DNA of 64,000 nucleotides from Gaiellaceae bacterium (GCA_030446625.1 JAUJMY010000002.1:1-64000), one strand, 5' to 3'; shown: positions 36,371-45,625, counted from the first letter of the stretch. Numbers and translations: made by a program. The notes: generated from the letters alone by a model not told the origin.

Positions 36371-37320
36371 TGCAGGTCGCCCTCATGGTCGAGGGCCAGG
36401 AGGGCGTGACGTGGGCGCAGTGGGTCGCGCTCGCCGAGGCGTGCGAGGAGCACGGCGTGGACACGCTCTTCCGCTCCGACCACTACCTCTCGAACAGCGC
36501 GCCGCGGGAGCGCGAGGCGCTCGACGCGTGGACGACGCTCGCCGGGCTCGCGGCGCGCACGACGCGGTTGCGGCTGGGGACGCTCGTCTCGCCGGTGACG
36601 TTCCGTCACCCGTCCCTGCTCGCGAAGGCCGCGGCGACTGTCGACCACATCTCCGGCGGCCGCGTCGAGCTCGGCCTGGGCGCGGGCTGGATGGAGGAGG
36701 AGCACGGCGCCTACGGCTTCCGGTTCCCGGAGCTGTCGGAGCGGCTCGAGCACCTCGCCGAGCAACTCGAGATCGTGCACCGCCAGTGGACCGAGGATCA
36801 GTTCGACTTCGACGGGCGGCACTACCGGCTCGAGGGCTGCGCCGCACTGCCGAAGCCGGTGCAGCGCCCGCGGCCGCCGTTGATCGTCGGCGGCAGCGCC
36901 GGGCGCGGGACGGTCGAGCCGGCCGCGCGGTTCGCCGACGAGTACAACACGCTGCTCGCCGATCGCGACGAGTGCGCGCGCCGCCGCAGGCGGCTCGACG
37001 CGGCGTGCGAGCGACATGGGCGCGAGCCGCGGACGCTCCGGATGTCGCTGATGACCGGCTTCCTCGTCGCCGAAAACGAGCGTGCGGTGCGCGAGCGCGC
37101 GCGCCTCGTCGGCGAGCGGTTCGGAGGGCGCGACGCGGACGAGGTCGTCGCGCGTAACCGCGCCCGCGGCACCGCCGGGACGCCGGAAGAGCTCGTCGAG
37201 GGGCTCCGCGCGCTCGAAGAGGTGGGCGTCGAGCGCGTGATGCTGCAGCACCTGCTCCACGACGACCTCGAGACGGTGGAGCTAGTCGGGCGGGAGGTCG
37301 TCCCGCGGCTCGCGGCGTAG
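36370..37320 (+). CDS. LLM-class F420-dependent oxidoreductase
   Basis: A luciferase-like TIM-barrel enzyme of 316 residues, expected to use coenzyme F420 (or flavin). HGVDTLFRSDHYL, RLRLGTLVSPVTFRHPSLLAK and HISGGRVELGLGAGWMEEEH are the family's cofactor-binding blocks, and PPLIVGGSAGRGT follows. The substrate is not evident. GTG start overlapping the GYD gene's stop (TAGTG). Confidence 0.9.
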   Translation: MQVALMVEGQEGVTWAQWVALAEACEEHGVDTLFRSDHYLSNSAPREREALDAWTTLAGLAARTTRLRLGTLVSPVTFRHPSLLAKAAATVDHISGGRVELGLGAGWMEEEHGAYGFRFPELSERLEHLAEQLEIVHRQWTEDQFDFDGRHYRLEGCAALPKPVQRPRPPLIVGGSAGRGTVEPAARFADEYNTLLADRDECARRRRRLDAACERHGREPRTLRMSLMTGFLVAENERAVRERARLVGERFGGRDADEVVARNRARGTAGTPEELVEGLRALEEVGVERVMLQHLLHDDLETVELVGREVVPRLAA

Positions 37321-37484
37321 CTCCGCTGGGGCGCCGGCGACGGGATCCCGCGCTGGGCCATGTCCGCACCGGCCACCGGTCCAGCAGCCCCCATGGGGGT
37401 GCCGAGAGCCCCTTCCGGCACGGTAGCGAGGACTTCCGCGCGGGTGTGTGACGCGCGAGTGCCGGATCTGTGTCGGCGCGAAAG
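37321..37484. other. Convergent spacer with several short inverted repeats
   Basis: 164 bases between the ends of the oxidoreductase and scpB genes. It contains CCCCCATGGGGG, a GCCG-N11-CGGC pair and other small stems, but no strong terminator like those elsewhere and no tRNA features. I cannot assign it; a structured RNA or a complex termination region is possible. Confidence 0.3.
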
Positions 37485-38087
37485 CTACGCGGGCCGCTTC
37501 TCGGCGACCGCGTGCAGTCGCTCGCGGATCTCGTCCGCGTCGCCGCCGAGGTCGTCGAGCCGCGGGAGCTCCGACAGGCTCTCGAGGCCGAACACGCGCT
37601 CGAAGAGCGGAGTCGTGCGATAGCGGACGGCGCCGCCCGCGGCGTCGTCACGCCCCGCCTCCGCTATCAGGCCGCGCTCGACAAGACCCGCTACGGCGGA
37701 GTCGGCCGCGACGCCGCGGATGCGCGCGATGTCCGGCCGCGTGCAGGGGCCGAGGTACGCGACGATCGCGAGCGTCTCGAGCGCGGCGCCCGAGAGCCCG
37801 CGCTGCACCGGACGCTCGAAGAGCCTCGCGCACGCGTCCGCAGCCTCACGCGCGGCGCGGAACGCCCAGCCCCCCGCGACGCGCTCGAGCACGACCCCGC
37901 TGCGGCCCTCGCGGTAGCGTTCGGCGAGCAGCCCGAGCGCCGTCTCGACGCGCTCCGGCTCGTCGTCGGCGGCCGCGGCGAGCTCCGCGACGTCGAGCGG
38001 CTGCGACGCGACCACGAGCAACGCCTCGACCGTGCGCGCGAGCCGGTCGACGGGGTTCGTCGCGATCAGGCGGAGTGGACGGTCCAC
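37485..38087 (-). CDS. scpB: Segregation and condensation protein B
   Basis: Winged-helix partner of the SMC complex in chromosome condensation. DRLARTVEALLVVASQPLDV at the start, GLSGAALETLAIVAYLGPCTRPDIARIRG (about 95-123) and YRTTPLFERVFGLESLSELP are typical. The GTG at 38087 is chosen because AAGGAG lies just upstream; it sits inside the scpA 3' end with a 22-base overlap. 200 residues. Confidence 0.92.
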   Translation of the reverse strand: MDRPLRLIATNPVDRLARTVEALLVVASQPLDVAELAAAADDEPERVETALGLLAERYREGRSGVVLERVAGGWAFRAAREAADACARLFERPVQRGLSGAALETLAIVAYLGPCTRPDIARIRGVAADSAVAGLVERGLIAEAGRDDAAGGAVRYRTTPLFERVFGLESLSELPRLDDLGGDADEIRERLHAVAEKRPA

Positions 38088-38833
38088 TCGGCTCTCCTTT
38101 CGTCTCCGCTCGACCTTTCCTCCCCGCTCGCGACCCTGATCGGCGCGAACGGCGCCGCCTGCGCGATCGTGATCTCGTCCGCCTTCCGCAGCTCGAGCAG
38201 CGCCAGGAACGCGACCGCCTGCTCGACGCGCGAAAGCGCCCCCACCTCGACGTCGAAGTCGAAGCGGCGGCGACGGCGCAGGATCGCTCGAAACCGCTCG
38301 AGGAATTGCGCCACGGGCGGGAAGCGGAGCGCCATGTGCCGGAGCGACACGGGCGGGGGCTCGACGGCGAGCGCGCGGAGCGCCGCCGCGAGCTGCGCCG
38401 GCTCCTGTGGCGCGAGTCGCGGCTCGGCACGCGGAGCGAGCGGCGCGGGCCCGACGCGGAAGAACCGGTCCCGTTCGGCTTCGAGGCGCTCCGCGAGCCA
38501 CGTCGCAGCCTCCTTCATCCGCCGGTACGCGGCGAGGCGTCGCGCGAGCTCCTCGGCCGCCTCCTCCGGCTCGAGGTCCGCGAGCTCGGCGTCCTCGTCC
38601 GGGAAGAGGCCGCGCGCCTTCAGCTCGAGCAGCGCCGACACGAGCACGAGGAACTCCCCGCACGCGTCGAGGTCGAGCTCGTCCCGGTGGGTCAGCCGCT
38701 CGACGAACGCGAGCACGACTCCGGCGACGTCCACCTCCGCCAGGTCGAGCTCCTCCTTGAGCACGAGCGTCAGGAGCAGGTCGAAGGGGCCTTCGAACGC
38801 GTCGAGGTCGAGCTCGAGCTCTCGAACCACCAC
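38066..38833 (-). CDS. scpA: Segregation and condensation protein A
   Basis: Kleisin subunit of the SMC-ScpAB condensin. The N-terminal LDAFEGPFDLLLTLVLKEELDL (SMC-neck binding, shown here in part of the first 32 residues) and the C-terminal helical block ALSRVEQAVAFLALLELRK are diagnostic. The last 20 residues form a polar tail overlapping scpB. 255 residues; start GTG at 38833 or 38830. It lies 10 bases after lgt. Confidence 0.92.
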   Translation of the reverse strand: MVVRELELDLDAFEGPFDLLLTLVLKEELDLAEVDVAGVVLAFVERLTHRDELDLDACGEFLVLVSALLELKARGLFPDEDAELADLEPEEAAEELARRLAAYRRMKEAATWLAERLEAERDRFFRVGPAPLAPRAEPRLAPQEPAQLAAALRALAVEPPPVSLRHMALRFPPVAQFLERFRAILRRRRRFDFDVEVGALSRVEQAVAFLALLELRKADEITIAQAAPFAPIRVASGEERSSGDERRAEWTVHSA

Positions 38834-38843
38834 GCGCCGGACG

Positions 38844-39707
38844 CTAACGCGAGCTTCGGACGCGTCCGCGCGGGATCGCCATCGCCGGGCGCGGCGGCAG
38901 CGCGCGCTCCTCGTCGCCGCGCTCGCGGCGGAAGAACTGCCACCAGACGAAGAACGCGGTGGAACCGAGGAAGAGCAGGAGCGACACCCACGCGTTCAGG
39001 CGCAGCGGCCCGAGCTCGTGCGAGGGATCGACGCGGAGCAGCTCGAGGAAGAAGCGGCCGAAGGTGTAGATCGAGACGTAGAGCGCGAAGAGCGCCGGTG
39101 GGCGGATCCGGAAGCGGCGGTCGACGGCCAGGAGCACGCCGACGCCGACGAGGTTGTAGAGGAACTCGTAGAGGAACGTGGGATGGAACGTCGAGCTCTC
39201 GAGGTACTCCGTCGGCCGGCGCTCGGGATCGATCTCGAGCCCCCACGGACGCTCCGTCGGCTTGCCGAAGAGCTCCTGGTTCCACCAGTTGCCCCAGCGT
39301 CCGATCGCCTGCGCGAGGAGGAGCCCCGGCGCGACGACGTCCATGAAGCGCCGCACGCTCTCCCCCGAGCGGCGCACGATGATCGCTCCCACGGCGACGC
39401 CGAGCGCGATTCCGCCCCACACGCCGAGGCCGCCCTGCCAGACGGCGAAGACGCCCCACCACTCGTCAGGAACCTCGTCCCAGCTCGTCAGCACGTGGTA
39501 GAGGCGCGCGCCGACGATGCCGGCGGCGACTCCCCAGACTGCAACCCGGAAGACGAGGTCCCAGTCGCCGCCGCGACGCGTCCAGCGGGTGCCCGTCAGC
39601 CAGATGCACGCGGCGATCGCGAGCAGGAGCATGAGGCCGTACGCGTGCAGCGAGATCGGCCCGAGCTCGAGCTCGCCGGTCGACGGCGACGGAATCGATG
39701 CGATCAC
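38844..39707 (-). CDS. lgt: Prolipoprotein diacylglyceryl transferase
   Basis: Integral membrane enzyme attaching diacylglycerol to the lipobox Cys of lipoproteins. About seven membrane helices. ISLHAYGLMLLLA near the N-terminus, GARLYHVLTSW, GGLGVWGGIALG and the signature AIGRWGNWWNQELFG (about 140-154) with STFHPTFLYEFLYNL are all present. 287 residues; GTG start. First gene of the lgt-scpA-scpB group. Confidence 0.95.
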   Translation of the reverse strand: MIASIPSPSTGELELGPISLHAYGLMLLLAIAACIWLTGTRWTRRGGDWDLVFRVAVWGVAAGIVGARLYHVLTSWDEVPDEWWGVFAVWQGGLGVWGGIALGVAVGAIIVRRSGESVRRFMDVVAPGLLLAQAIGRWGNWWNQELFGKPTERPWGLEIDPERRPTEYLESSTFHPTFLYEFLYNLVGVGVLLAVDRRFRIRPPALFALYVSIYTFGRFFLELLRVDPSHELGPLRLNAWVSLLLFLGSTAFFVWWQFFRRERGDEERALPPRPAMAIPRGRVRSSR

Positions 39708-39744
39708 GGCAGAGCATTCTGCCGCGACGCGCCGCGGCTTGCGC

Positions 39745-39942
39745 TCAGAGCAGGATCTGAAGCGCCACGTCGTGCGGGCAGCCCCGCCCGACGAGCTCGA
39801 CCGCGAGGTGCAGGTCGACGTCGTGCCGGCGCGCGAGCTGCTTCGCGGCCGCGACCGAGTACCCGGCGCGCTCCAGCTCCTCCCGACGCCAGCTCTCGAT
39901 CCGCTCCACCTCGGTGCTCTCGTGAACCTCGGCCGCAGTCAT
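39745..39942 (-). CDS. Small conserved protein of unknown function
   Basis: 65 residues; the ATG at 39942 is preferred over an upstream ATG at 39972 because GAGGAGGGG lies six bases before it. Predicted helical: ERIESWRREELERAGYSVAAAKQLARRHDVDLHLAVELVGRGC-type pattern, reminiscent of a small helix-turn-helix or UBA-like bundle. I recall similar short proteins in Actinobacteria but no function. It is the upstream neighbour of lgt. Confidence 0.6.
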   Translation of the reverse strand: MTAAEVHESTEVERIESWRREELERAGYSVAAAKQLARRHDVDLHLAVELVGRGCPHDVALQILL

Positions 39943-40081
39943 GACCGACCCCTCCTCGTCGTGGTGCTCCATGGTCCTTCATTCGGTACAACGCCGCGCG
40001 CGGATTACCCCATTCCGGGTGGACCGGGGCTTTTACACAGAGTTAACGCGGCCCCCGCGCCCGACGCTCCGGTCGACGAAG

Positions 40082-41053
40082 ATGCGCACGATGCGCGACT
40101 CGAACGACACGCTCGACCTCGTCCCGCGCACGAGCTTCGACGGCGCGCGCGAGCTGACGTTCGACTTCCCGGCGCTCGAGATCGGGATCGCAGAGTACGA
40201 GGAGGGGCCGACGGGCTGCACCGTCTTCCACTTCCCGGGCGGCGCGGCAGTCGCGGCCGACGTGCGCGGCGGCTCGGTCGGCGTCCTCGGCCAGGACTTC
40301 GAGGAGGTGGACGCGATCTGCTTCTCGGGCGGCTCGCTGTACGGGCTCGAAGCAGCGGCCGGCGTCTCCGCGGAGCTCCTCGCGCGCCGCGGCTTCGACG
40401 TCGCGTGGGGGAACGCCGCCGCCGTCGCCGGCGCCGTGATCTACGACTTCCGGCCGCGGGCGAACGCGATCTACGCGGACAAGGAGCTCGGGCGGGCGGC
40501 GCTGCGCGCGGCGCGCGCGGGCTCCTTCCCGCTCGGCGCCCGCGGCGCCGGCCGCTCCGCGACGGCGGGGAAGCTGCTCCTGGACGAGGCCGACTGGGAG
40601 CCGGCGGGGCAGGGCGGCGCGTTCCGGCAGCTCGGCACGGTGCGTGTCGCCGTCTTCACCGTCGTGAACGCGATGGGCGCGCTCATCGACCGCGCAGGCA
40701 CCGTCGTGCGCGGCCACGTCGACCGCGCGAGCGGCAGGCGCCTGACGGCGGCCGAGGGTGTCGAGCGCGGCCTCCGCGCGGGCGGCGGCGCCGACCCCGG
40801 TTCGCCGAGCACGACGCTCACGCTCGTCGCGACGAACCTCCGGCTCGAACGGCGAGCCCTGCGCCAGCTGGGGCGGCTCGTGCACGCTTCCATGGCGCGC
40901 GCGATCCAGCCGGTCCACGCGCTGCGCGACGGGGACGTCCTCTTCGCGGTCTCGACGCAGGAGGTCGACGACGCCGCTCTCGGCGAGAACGACCTCGGCG
41001 TGATCGCGTCGGAGCTCGCCTGGGACGCCGTGCTCGCGAGCTTCGACGCGTAG
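40082..41053 (+). CDS. P1 family (S58) peptidase, DmpA/NylC-like
   Basis: An N-terminal-nucleophile hydrolase of 323 residues. FHFPGGAAVAADVRGGSVGVLG, FSGGSLYGLEAAAGV and GNAAAVAGAVIYDF match the DmpA/NylC fold. The predicted self-cleavage site is in SPSTTLTLVATN (about residue 241), where a Thr would become the nucleophile; NylC has Asn-Thr at this point and DmpA Gly-Ser, here it is Ser-Thr. Substrates in the family range from aminopeptides to nylon oligomers. Start ATG at 40082 or 40091. Confidence 0.85.
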   Translation: MRTMRDSNDTLDLVPRTSFDGARELTFDFPALEIGIAEYEEGPTGCTVFHFPGGAAVAADVRGGSVGVLGQDFEEVDAICFSGGSLYGLEAAAGVSAELLARRGFDVAWGNAAAVAGAVIYDFRPRANAIYADKELGRAALRAARAGSFPLGARGAGRSATAGKLLLDEADWEPAGQGGAFRQLGTVRVAVFTVVNAMGALIDRAGTVVRGHVDRASGRRLTAAEGVERGLRAGGGADPGSPSTTLTLVATNLRLERRALRQLGRLVHASMARAIQPVHALRDGDVLFAVSTQEVDDAALGENDLGVIASELAWDAVLASFDA

Positions 41054-41116
41054 AGGCGCGCGATCGCCGATCCCTGGTACGACTACCTCGCGCTGCCGCT
41101 CGCGCCGCTCGTCCTC

Positions 41117-41563
41117 GTGGCGCAGGCGGGCGCGCTGTGGGTGCGCGACCGCAGGATCCGCTGGGCGCTGCTGCTCGGCGGGGCCGCCGCGATCGCGGCC
41201 ATGTTCTACGTCCTCACGCTCCCGCTGCCGGACGACGCGGGCGCGAACATCGGCGCCGGCGTCCTCTTCCTGTGGCTCCTCGTCTCGCTCGGGCTCGTGG
41301 CCGCGGGCGTCGTGGCGGACGTCTGGCACTCGAGGCGGGGCGTCGCCGCAGGCGCCCCGGGAGTCAGCTCCGAACGAAGCCACCGCTGGTCGAAAGCCGC
41401 GCTCGCGTCGTCGGTGGTCGTCGCCCTGCTTCCGTTGTCGGTCGTGCTGGTGGTCGTGCCGCTCGCGACCGTCGCGCTCGCGTGGTGGCGTGAGCCCCCG
41501 TCGCGCCTCCGCCTCGTCGCGGCGGCCGCGGCCGCACTGGCCGCTGGCTACCTCCTGCTCTGA
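41117..41563 (+). CDS. Small integral membrane protein, start uncertain
   Basis: An unrecognised membrane protein with about four to five helices (IRWALLLGGAAAIAAMFYVL; GAGVLFLWLLVSLGLVAAGV; SSVVVALLPLSVVLVVVPLA; LRLVAAAAAALAAGYLLL). The first standard start is GTG at 41117, but it cuts through a hydrophobic helix. The reading frame is open back to a stop at 41051, and its codons from 41063 read IADPWYDYLALPLAPLVLVA, which looks like the true N-terminus with an ATC in the start position. It ends overlapping the convergent SGNH gene by 16 bases. Confidence 0.6.
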   Translation: MAQAGALWVRDRRIRWALLLGGAAAIAAMFYVLTLPLPDDAGANIGAGVLFLWLLVSLGLVAAGVVADVWHSRRGVAAGAPGVSSERSHRWSKAALASSVVVALLPLSVVLVVVPLATVALAWWREPPSRLRLVAAAAAALAAGYLLL

Positions 41564-42138
41564 GTCAAGAGCTCGTGCCAGTGCTGCGCGATCGCGGTCG
41601 CGCCGGCGAGGTTGGGCTCGATCACCTGCACGAACCACGGGTCCGCCGACCCGAGGCCGTGCCCGTGGAAGAGGCGCTCGAGGTCGGCGAGCAGGAACCC
41701 GCGCTCGGCAGCGAGCCTGCGGATGCCGCCGTTCACCGCGTTGAAGCGACGCCGCAGCTCGATCGCGCCGAGCCGCGAGAGGTTGAGCTCACGCCGCCCC
41801 ACCTCGTTGTCGCCATCGCTCGGGTCGTAGACGGTGTTGGCGATCACGCGCGCGCCGAGCGGCTCGATCCCCTCCGTGATCGCGTCGAGCCGGCGCAGGA
41901 TCGTCCGAGGCAGCGCGCCGATGAGCAGGTCGTTGCCACCCGCCGTGAGCGTGACGACGTCCGCCGACGCGGGCGCGCGCGCGAGATCGGCGAGAACGCC
42001 GTCGGTCGTGTTGCCGTCGCGCGTCAGGTCGACGAGCTCCGCGTCGAGCCTGCGCGCGAGCTGCGCGGGCGCGCCGCCGCCGCGGACGCCGGTGTAGTCG
42101 TCGATCGAGATGCTGTCGCCGAGCGCCACGTACCGCAT
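41548..42138 (-). CDS. SGNH/GDSL hydrolase-like protein, catalytic Asp-His apparently replaced
   Basis: 196 residues with block I YVALGDSISID (nucleophile Ser at 9) and block III TAGGNDLLIG. Block V, normally DxxHP, reads QVIEPNLAGA, with Gln and Glu in place of Asp and His, so classical esterase chemistry is uncertain. No signal peptide. ATG start six bases after TACGCT, without a Shine-Dalgarno. Confidence 0.78.
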   Translation of the reverse strand: MRYVALGDSISIDDYTGVRGGGAPAQLARRLDAELVDLTRDGNTTDGVLADLARAPASADVVTLTAGGNDLLIGALPRTILRRLDAITEGIEPLGARVIANTVYDPSDGDNEVGRRELNLSRLGAIELRRRFNAVNGGIRRLAAERGFLLADLERLFHGHGLGSADPWFVQVIEPNLAGATAIAQHWHELLTQSRR

Positions 42139-42144
42139 CGCCGG

Positions 42145-42150
42145 AGCGTA
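42145..42150 (-). promoter_or_regulatory. Candidate -10 box of the SGNH-like gene (leaderless)
   Basis: TACGCT on the minus strand, six bases (CCGGCG), then ATG at 42138. Confidence 0.45.
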
Positions 42151-42217
42151 GTCGTGCGCAAATCCTGCGCCCGTATGCTCGGCGGGATCCTCCTCGCGAC
42201 TCCGCGACCTGCTCTAG

Positions 42218-45200
42218 CTAGACGACGGCCGTCTCGCCGAGGAGCATCTTCGCCTCGGCGTAGAAGTCGGGCGTCGGAGCGACGCGGTACGCGGCGCCGA
42301 ACTCGAGCTCGCGCATGCCGTCGTTCATCTGCATCCGCAGGAGAACGCGCGACTCGCCGGGGAAGTCCTGGAGCAGGCGCGCCAGCTCGCGCACGACCCC
42401 CGCCTGCGCCACGCGCGCGTCGAGCTGGAGCCGGATCTCACGCCGCTCGGGCAGCGCTTCGAACGCGGCGACCTCGATCGCGAGCAGCTTCGTCTCGCCC
42501 TCCTGCTTGTGGTCGATCCGGCCCTTGACGACGAGGATCCGGTCGGCCACGCAGAGCTCCCGCGCGGCCGCGTAGACGGAGTTGAAGACGACGCACTCGG
42601 CGCTCCCCGTCACGTCGTCGAGCCGCAGGAAGACCATCGGCTCGCCCTTCTTCGTCGTCAGCTGCTTCACCGCCCCGACGATGCCGCCCAGCGTCACGAC
42701 CTCGCCGTCGCGCCGCCGCTCGAGCTCCGCGGTCGTGCAGTCGGTCTTGCGCCGCAGCTGGTCGCGGAGCGAGTGCAGCGGGTGCTCGGAGACGTACAGC
42801 CCGAGCGTCTCCTTCTCGAGCCGCAGCAGCTCGTTCTTGTCGAACTCGCCGGGCGGGATCGTCGGGTGGTGCCGCGGTCGCTCCTCCGTCGCGCCGCCGA
42901 CGCCGCCGTCGAGGTCGAAGATCGAGCCCTGTCCCGCAAGCCGGTCGGCCTGCTGCTTCTGACCCCACGCGAGCGCCTGCTCGAGCACCGCGAGCATCCC
43001 CTGCCGCGACGCGCCGGTCGAGTCGAGCGCGCCGCACTTCACGAGCGACTCGAGCGCGCGCTTGTTCGCGCACTGCGGGTCGACGCGCTCCGTGAAGTCC
43101 CACATCGACGTGAAGCGCCCGCCCTCCTCGCGCGCGCGGATGATCGCGCGCGCAGCGGGATCGCCGACGTTCTTCACCGCGTTCAGGCCGAAGCGGATCT
43201 TGCCCTCGACGACCGCGAAGTCGCACTGCGACTCGTTCACGTCGGGCGGCAGCACCTCGATGCCGAGCTCGTCGCACGCGTTGACGTAGAACGGCACCTT
43301 GTCCTTCGTGTTCATCACGGACGAGATCAGCGCGGCCATGTACGCGCAGGGGTGGTTCGCCTTCAGCCACGCGGTGCGGTAGGCGATCAGCGCGTAGCAC
43401 GCCGCGTGCGCCTTGTTGAAGGAGTAGTCCTGCGACTGCTCCATGTCCTTCCAGAGCTGCTGCGCGACGCCGGGCGTGACGCCGTTCTGCGCGCACCCCT
43501 CGAGGAACTTGTCCTTCAGGGACGCCATCAGCGAGTGGATCTTCTTGCCGATCGCCTTGCGCAGCGTCTCGGCCTCGGCCGGCGTGAAGCCGGCCATCTG
43601 CTTCGCGATCTGCATGTACTGCTCCTGGTAGATGCAGATCCCGTACGAGTCGCCCGTGAGGGGCTTCAGGCGCTCGTCGATGTACGTCACCGGCTCCTGG
43701 CCGTTCTTGCGCCGCGCGTAGACGGGGATGTACGCCATCGGGCCCGGGCGGTAGAGCGCGACGAGCGCGATCAGGTCGTCGAACTCCGTCGGCTTCACCT
43801 GCCGCAGCGCCTCGCGCATCCCCGACGACTCGAACTGGAAGACGCCGGTCGACTCGCCGCGCGCGAGCATCTCGTACGTCTTGCGGTCGTCGAGCGGGAT
43901 CGACTCGATGTCGAGGTTGCCCACCAGCTCGACCGTCTTGTCGATCACGTCGAGGTTGCGCAGCCCGAGGAAGTCCATCTTCAGCAGCCCGAGCTCGACC
44001 ACGTCGGACATCGCCATCTGCGTGACGACCTCCTGATCGGAGCCCTTCTGCTGGAGCGGGACGACCTCGATCAGCGGCTGCGCGCCGATCACGACGCCCG
44101 CGGCGTGGATCGAGTCCTGGCGCACGAGTCCCTCGAGCGGCTTCGCCAGGTCGACGATCTCGCGCACCTGCGGGTCTCCGTCGTACGCCTGCCGGAGCTC
44201 CGACCCCGGCTTCAGGCACGCGTCGAGCGTCTGCCCCGGCCCTTCCGGGATCAGCTTCGCGATCCGGTCGACGGCGCCGTACGGGATCTCGAGCACGCGG
44301 CCCGCGTCGCGGACGGCGGCGCGCGCGGCCATCGTCCCGAACGTGATGATCTGCGCGACGCGGTCGCGGCCGTACTTCTCCGCGACGTAGTTGATGACAC
44401 GCTCGCGGCCCGCGACGGAGAAGTCGATGTCCATGTCCGGCAGGTCCTTGCGCGCCGGGTTGAGGAAGCGCTCGAAGAGGAGCCCGTAGCGCATGGGATC
44501 GACGTCCGTGATGTGCAGGCAGTACGCGGCGAGCGAGCCCGCGGCCGACCCGCGCCCGGGGCCGACGCTGATGCCGTGCGTGCGCGCGAAGTGGATGAAG
44601 TCCCAGACGATCAGGAAGTAGTCGGCGAAGCCCATCTCCTTGATCGTCTTCAGCTCGAAGCGGAGACGCTCCTGGAGCTCCGGCGTCACCCGGTCGTACC
44701 GTTTCTCGAGCCCGCGCTCGCAGAGCTCGACGAGGTACTCGAACGCGTCGCGGCCCTCCGGCGTCGGGAACTTCGGGAGCAGGATCCGCCCGAGCTCCAT
44801 CGTCACGCTGCAGCGCTCGGCGATCTCGAGCGTGCGCCGCAGCGCCTCCTCGTGGCCGGGGAAGTCGAGCGCCATCTCCTGCGGGGACTTGAAATAGAAC
44901 TGGTCGGTGTCGAAGCGCCAGTGGTTCGGGTTCTTGAGCGAGTCGCCCGACTGGATGCAGAGCAGCGCCTCGTGCGCGCGCGCGTCCTCGTGGCGCAGGT
45001 AGTGCACGTCGCCGGTCGCGACGAGGGGGAGACCGCGCTCGCGCGCGAGATCCGCGAGCAGCGGGTTGATGCGCGCCTGGGTCTCGAGGCCCGCGTTCTG
45101 GAGCTCGACGTAGGTCGAGTCGCGCCCGAAGACCTGCGTCAGCCGGTCGAGGTCGGCGGCGGCGTCGGCGGGCCGGTTCTCCTCGAGGGCCTTGCAGACG

Positions 45201-45616
45201 CGACCGGAGAGGCAGCCCGAGAGCGCGAGAACGCCATCCGCGTGCCGCTCGAGCAGGTCCCAGTCGACGCGCGGCTTGTAGTAGTAACCCTCGAGGTAGC
45301 CGAGCGACGCGAGCTTGATCAGGTTCCCGTAGCCCTCGTTCGTCTCGGCGAGGAGCGTCAGGTGCGCGTAGCCCTTCGCCTGCGTGCGGCGGTCGTCGGC
45401 GACGTAGACCTCGCAGCCGAGGAGCGGCTTGACGCCGTGCTTCCCCGCCTCGCGGTAGAGCTCCACGGCGCCGGCGAGCGACCCGTGGTCGGTGAGCGCG
45501 ACCGCCGGCATCTCGAGCTCGGCCGCGCGCGAGGCGAGCGCCGGGATCCGGCACGCCCCGTCGAGGATCGAGTACTCCGAGTGGACGTGGAGGTGGACGA
45601 AGGGCGCGTCGGGCAC
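42218..45616 (-). CDS. dnaE: DNA polymerase III subunit alpha
   Basis: Replicative polymerase, about 1,132 residues. The N-terminal PHP domain begins FVHLHVHSEYSILDGACRI, and ALTDHGSLAGAVELY follows. The polymerase active site has PDMDIDF (about 392-398) with the catalytic Asp pair; the helix-hairpin-helix region and a C-terminal OB-fold (EVVTLGGIVGAVKQL onward, about 975-1,060) complete it. I chose GTG at 45616 because the PHP domain starts there; the further upstream ATGs would overlap the divergent gene. TACAAT lies nine bases before the GTG. Confidence 0.97.
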   Translation of the reverse strand: MPDAPFVHLHVHSEYSILDGACRIPALASRAAELEMPAVALTDHGSLAGAVELYREAGKHGVKPLLGCEVYVADDRRTQAKGYAHLTLLAETNEGYGNLIKLASLGYLEGYYYKPRVDWDLLERHADGVLALSGCLSGRVCKALEENRPADAAADLDRLTQVFGRDSTYVELQNAGLETQARINPLLADLARERGLPLVATGDVHYLRHEDARAHEALLCIQSGDSLKNPNHWRFDTDQFYFKSPQEMALDFPGHEEALRRTLEIAERCSVTMELGRILLPKFPTPEGRDAFEYLVELCERGLEKRYDRVTPELQERLRFELKTIKEMGFADYFLIVWDFIHFARTHGISVGPGRGSAAGSLAAYCLHITDVDPMRYGLLFERFLNPARKDLPDMDIDFSVAGRERVINYVAEKYGRDRVAQIITFGTMAARAAVRDAGRVLEIPYGAVDRIAKLIPEGPGQTLDACLKPGSELRQAYDGDPQVREIVDLAKPLEGLVRQDSIHAAGVVIGAQPLIEVVPLQQKGSDQEVVTQMAMSDVVELGLLKMDFLGLRNLDVIDKTVELVGNLDIESIPLDDRKTYEMLARGESTGVFQFESSGMREALRQVKPTEFDDLIALVALYRPGPMAYIPVYARRKNGQEPVTYIDERLKPLTGDSYGICIYQEQYMQIAKQMAGFTPAEAETLRKAIGKKIHSLMASLKDKFLEGCAQNGVTPGVAQQLWKDMEQSQDYSFNKAHAACYALIAYRTAWLKANHPCAYMAALISSVMNTKDKVPFYVNACDELGIEVLPPDVNESQCDFAVVEGKIRFGLNAVKNVGDPAARAIIRAREEGGRFTSMWDFTERVDPQCANKRALESLVKCGALDSTGASRQGMLAVLEQALAWGQKQQADRLAGQGSIFDLDGGVGGATEERPRHHPTIPPGEFDKNELLRLEKETLGLYVSEHPLHSLRDQLRRKTDCTTAELERRRDGEVVTLGGIVGAVKQLTTKKGEPMVFLRLDDVTGSAECVVFNSVYAAARELCVADRILVVKGRIDHKQEGETKLLAIEVAAFEALPERREIRLQLDARVAQAGVVRELARLLQDFPGESRVLLRMQMNDGMRELEFGAAYRVAPTPDFYAEAKMLLGETAVV

Positions 45617-45625
45617 GGGCAGCCG

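Noticed and set aside
37321-37484. tRNA or known riboswitch in the convergent spacer
   Set aside because: No T-loop, anticodon arm or box motif could be matched on either strand; kept only as an unassigned structured region. A short minus-strand open frame here (GTPMGAAGPV) also lacks support.
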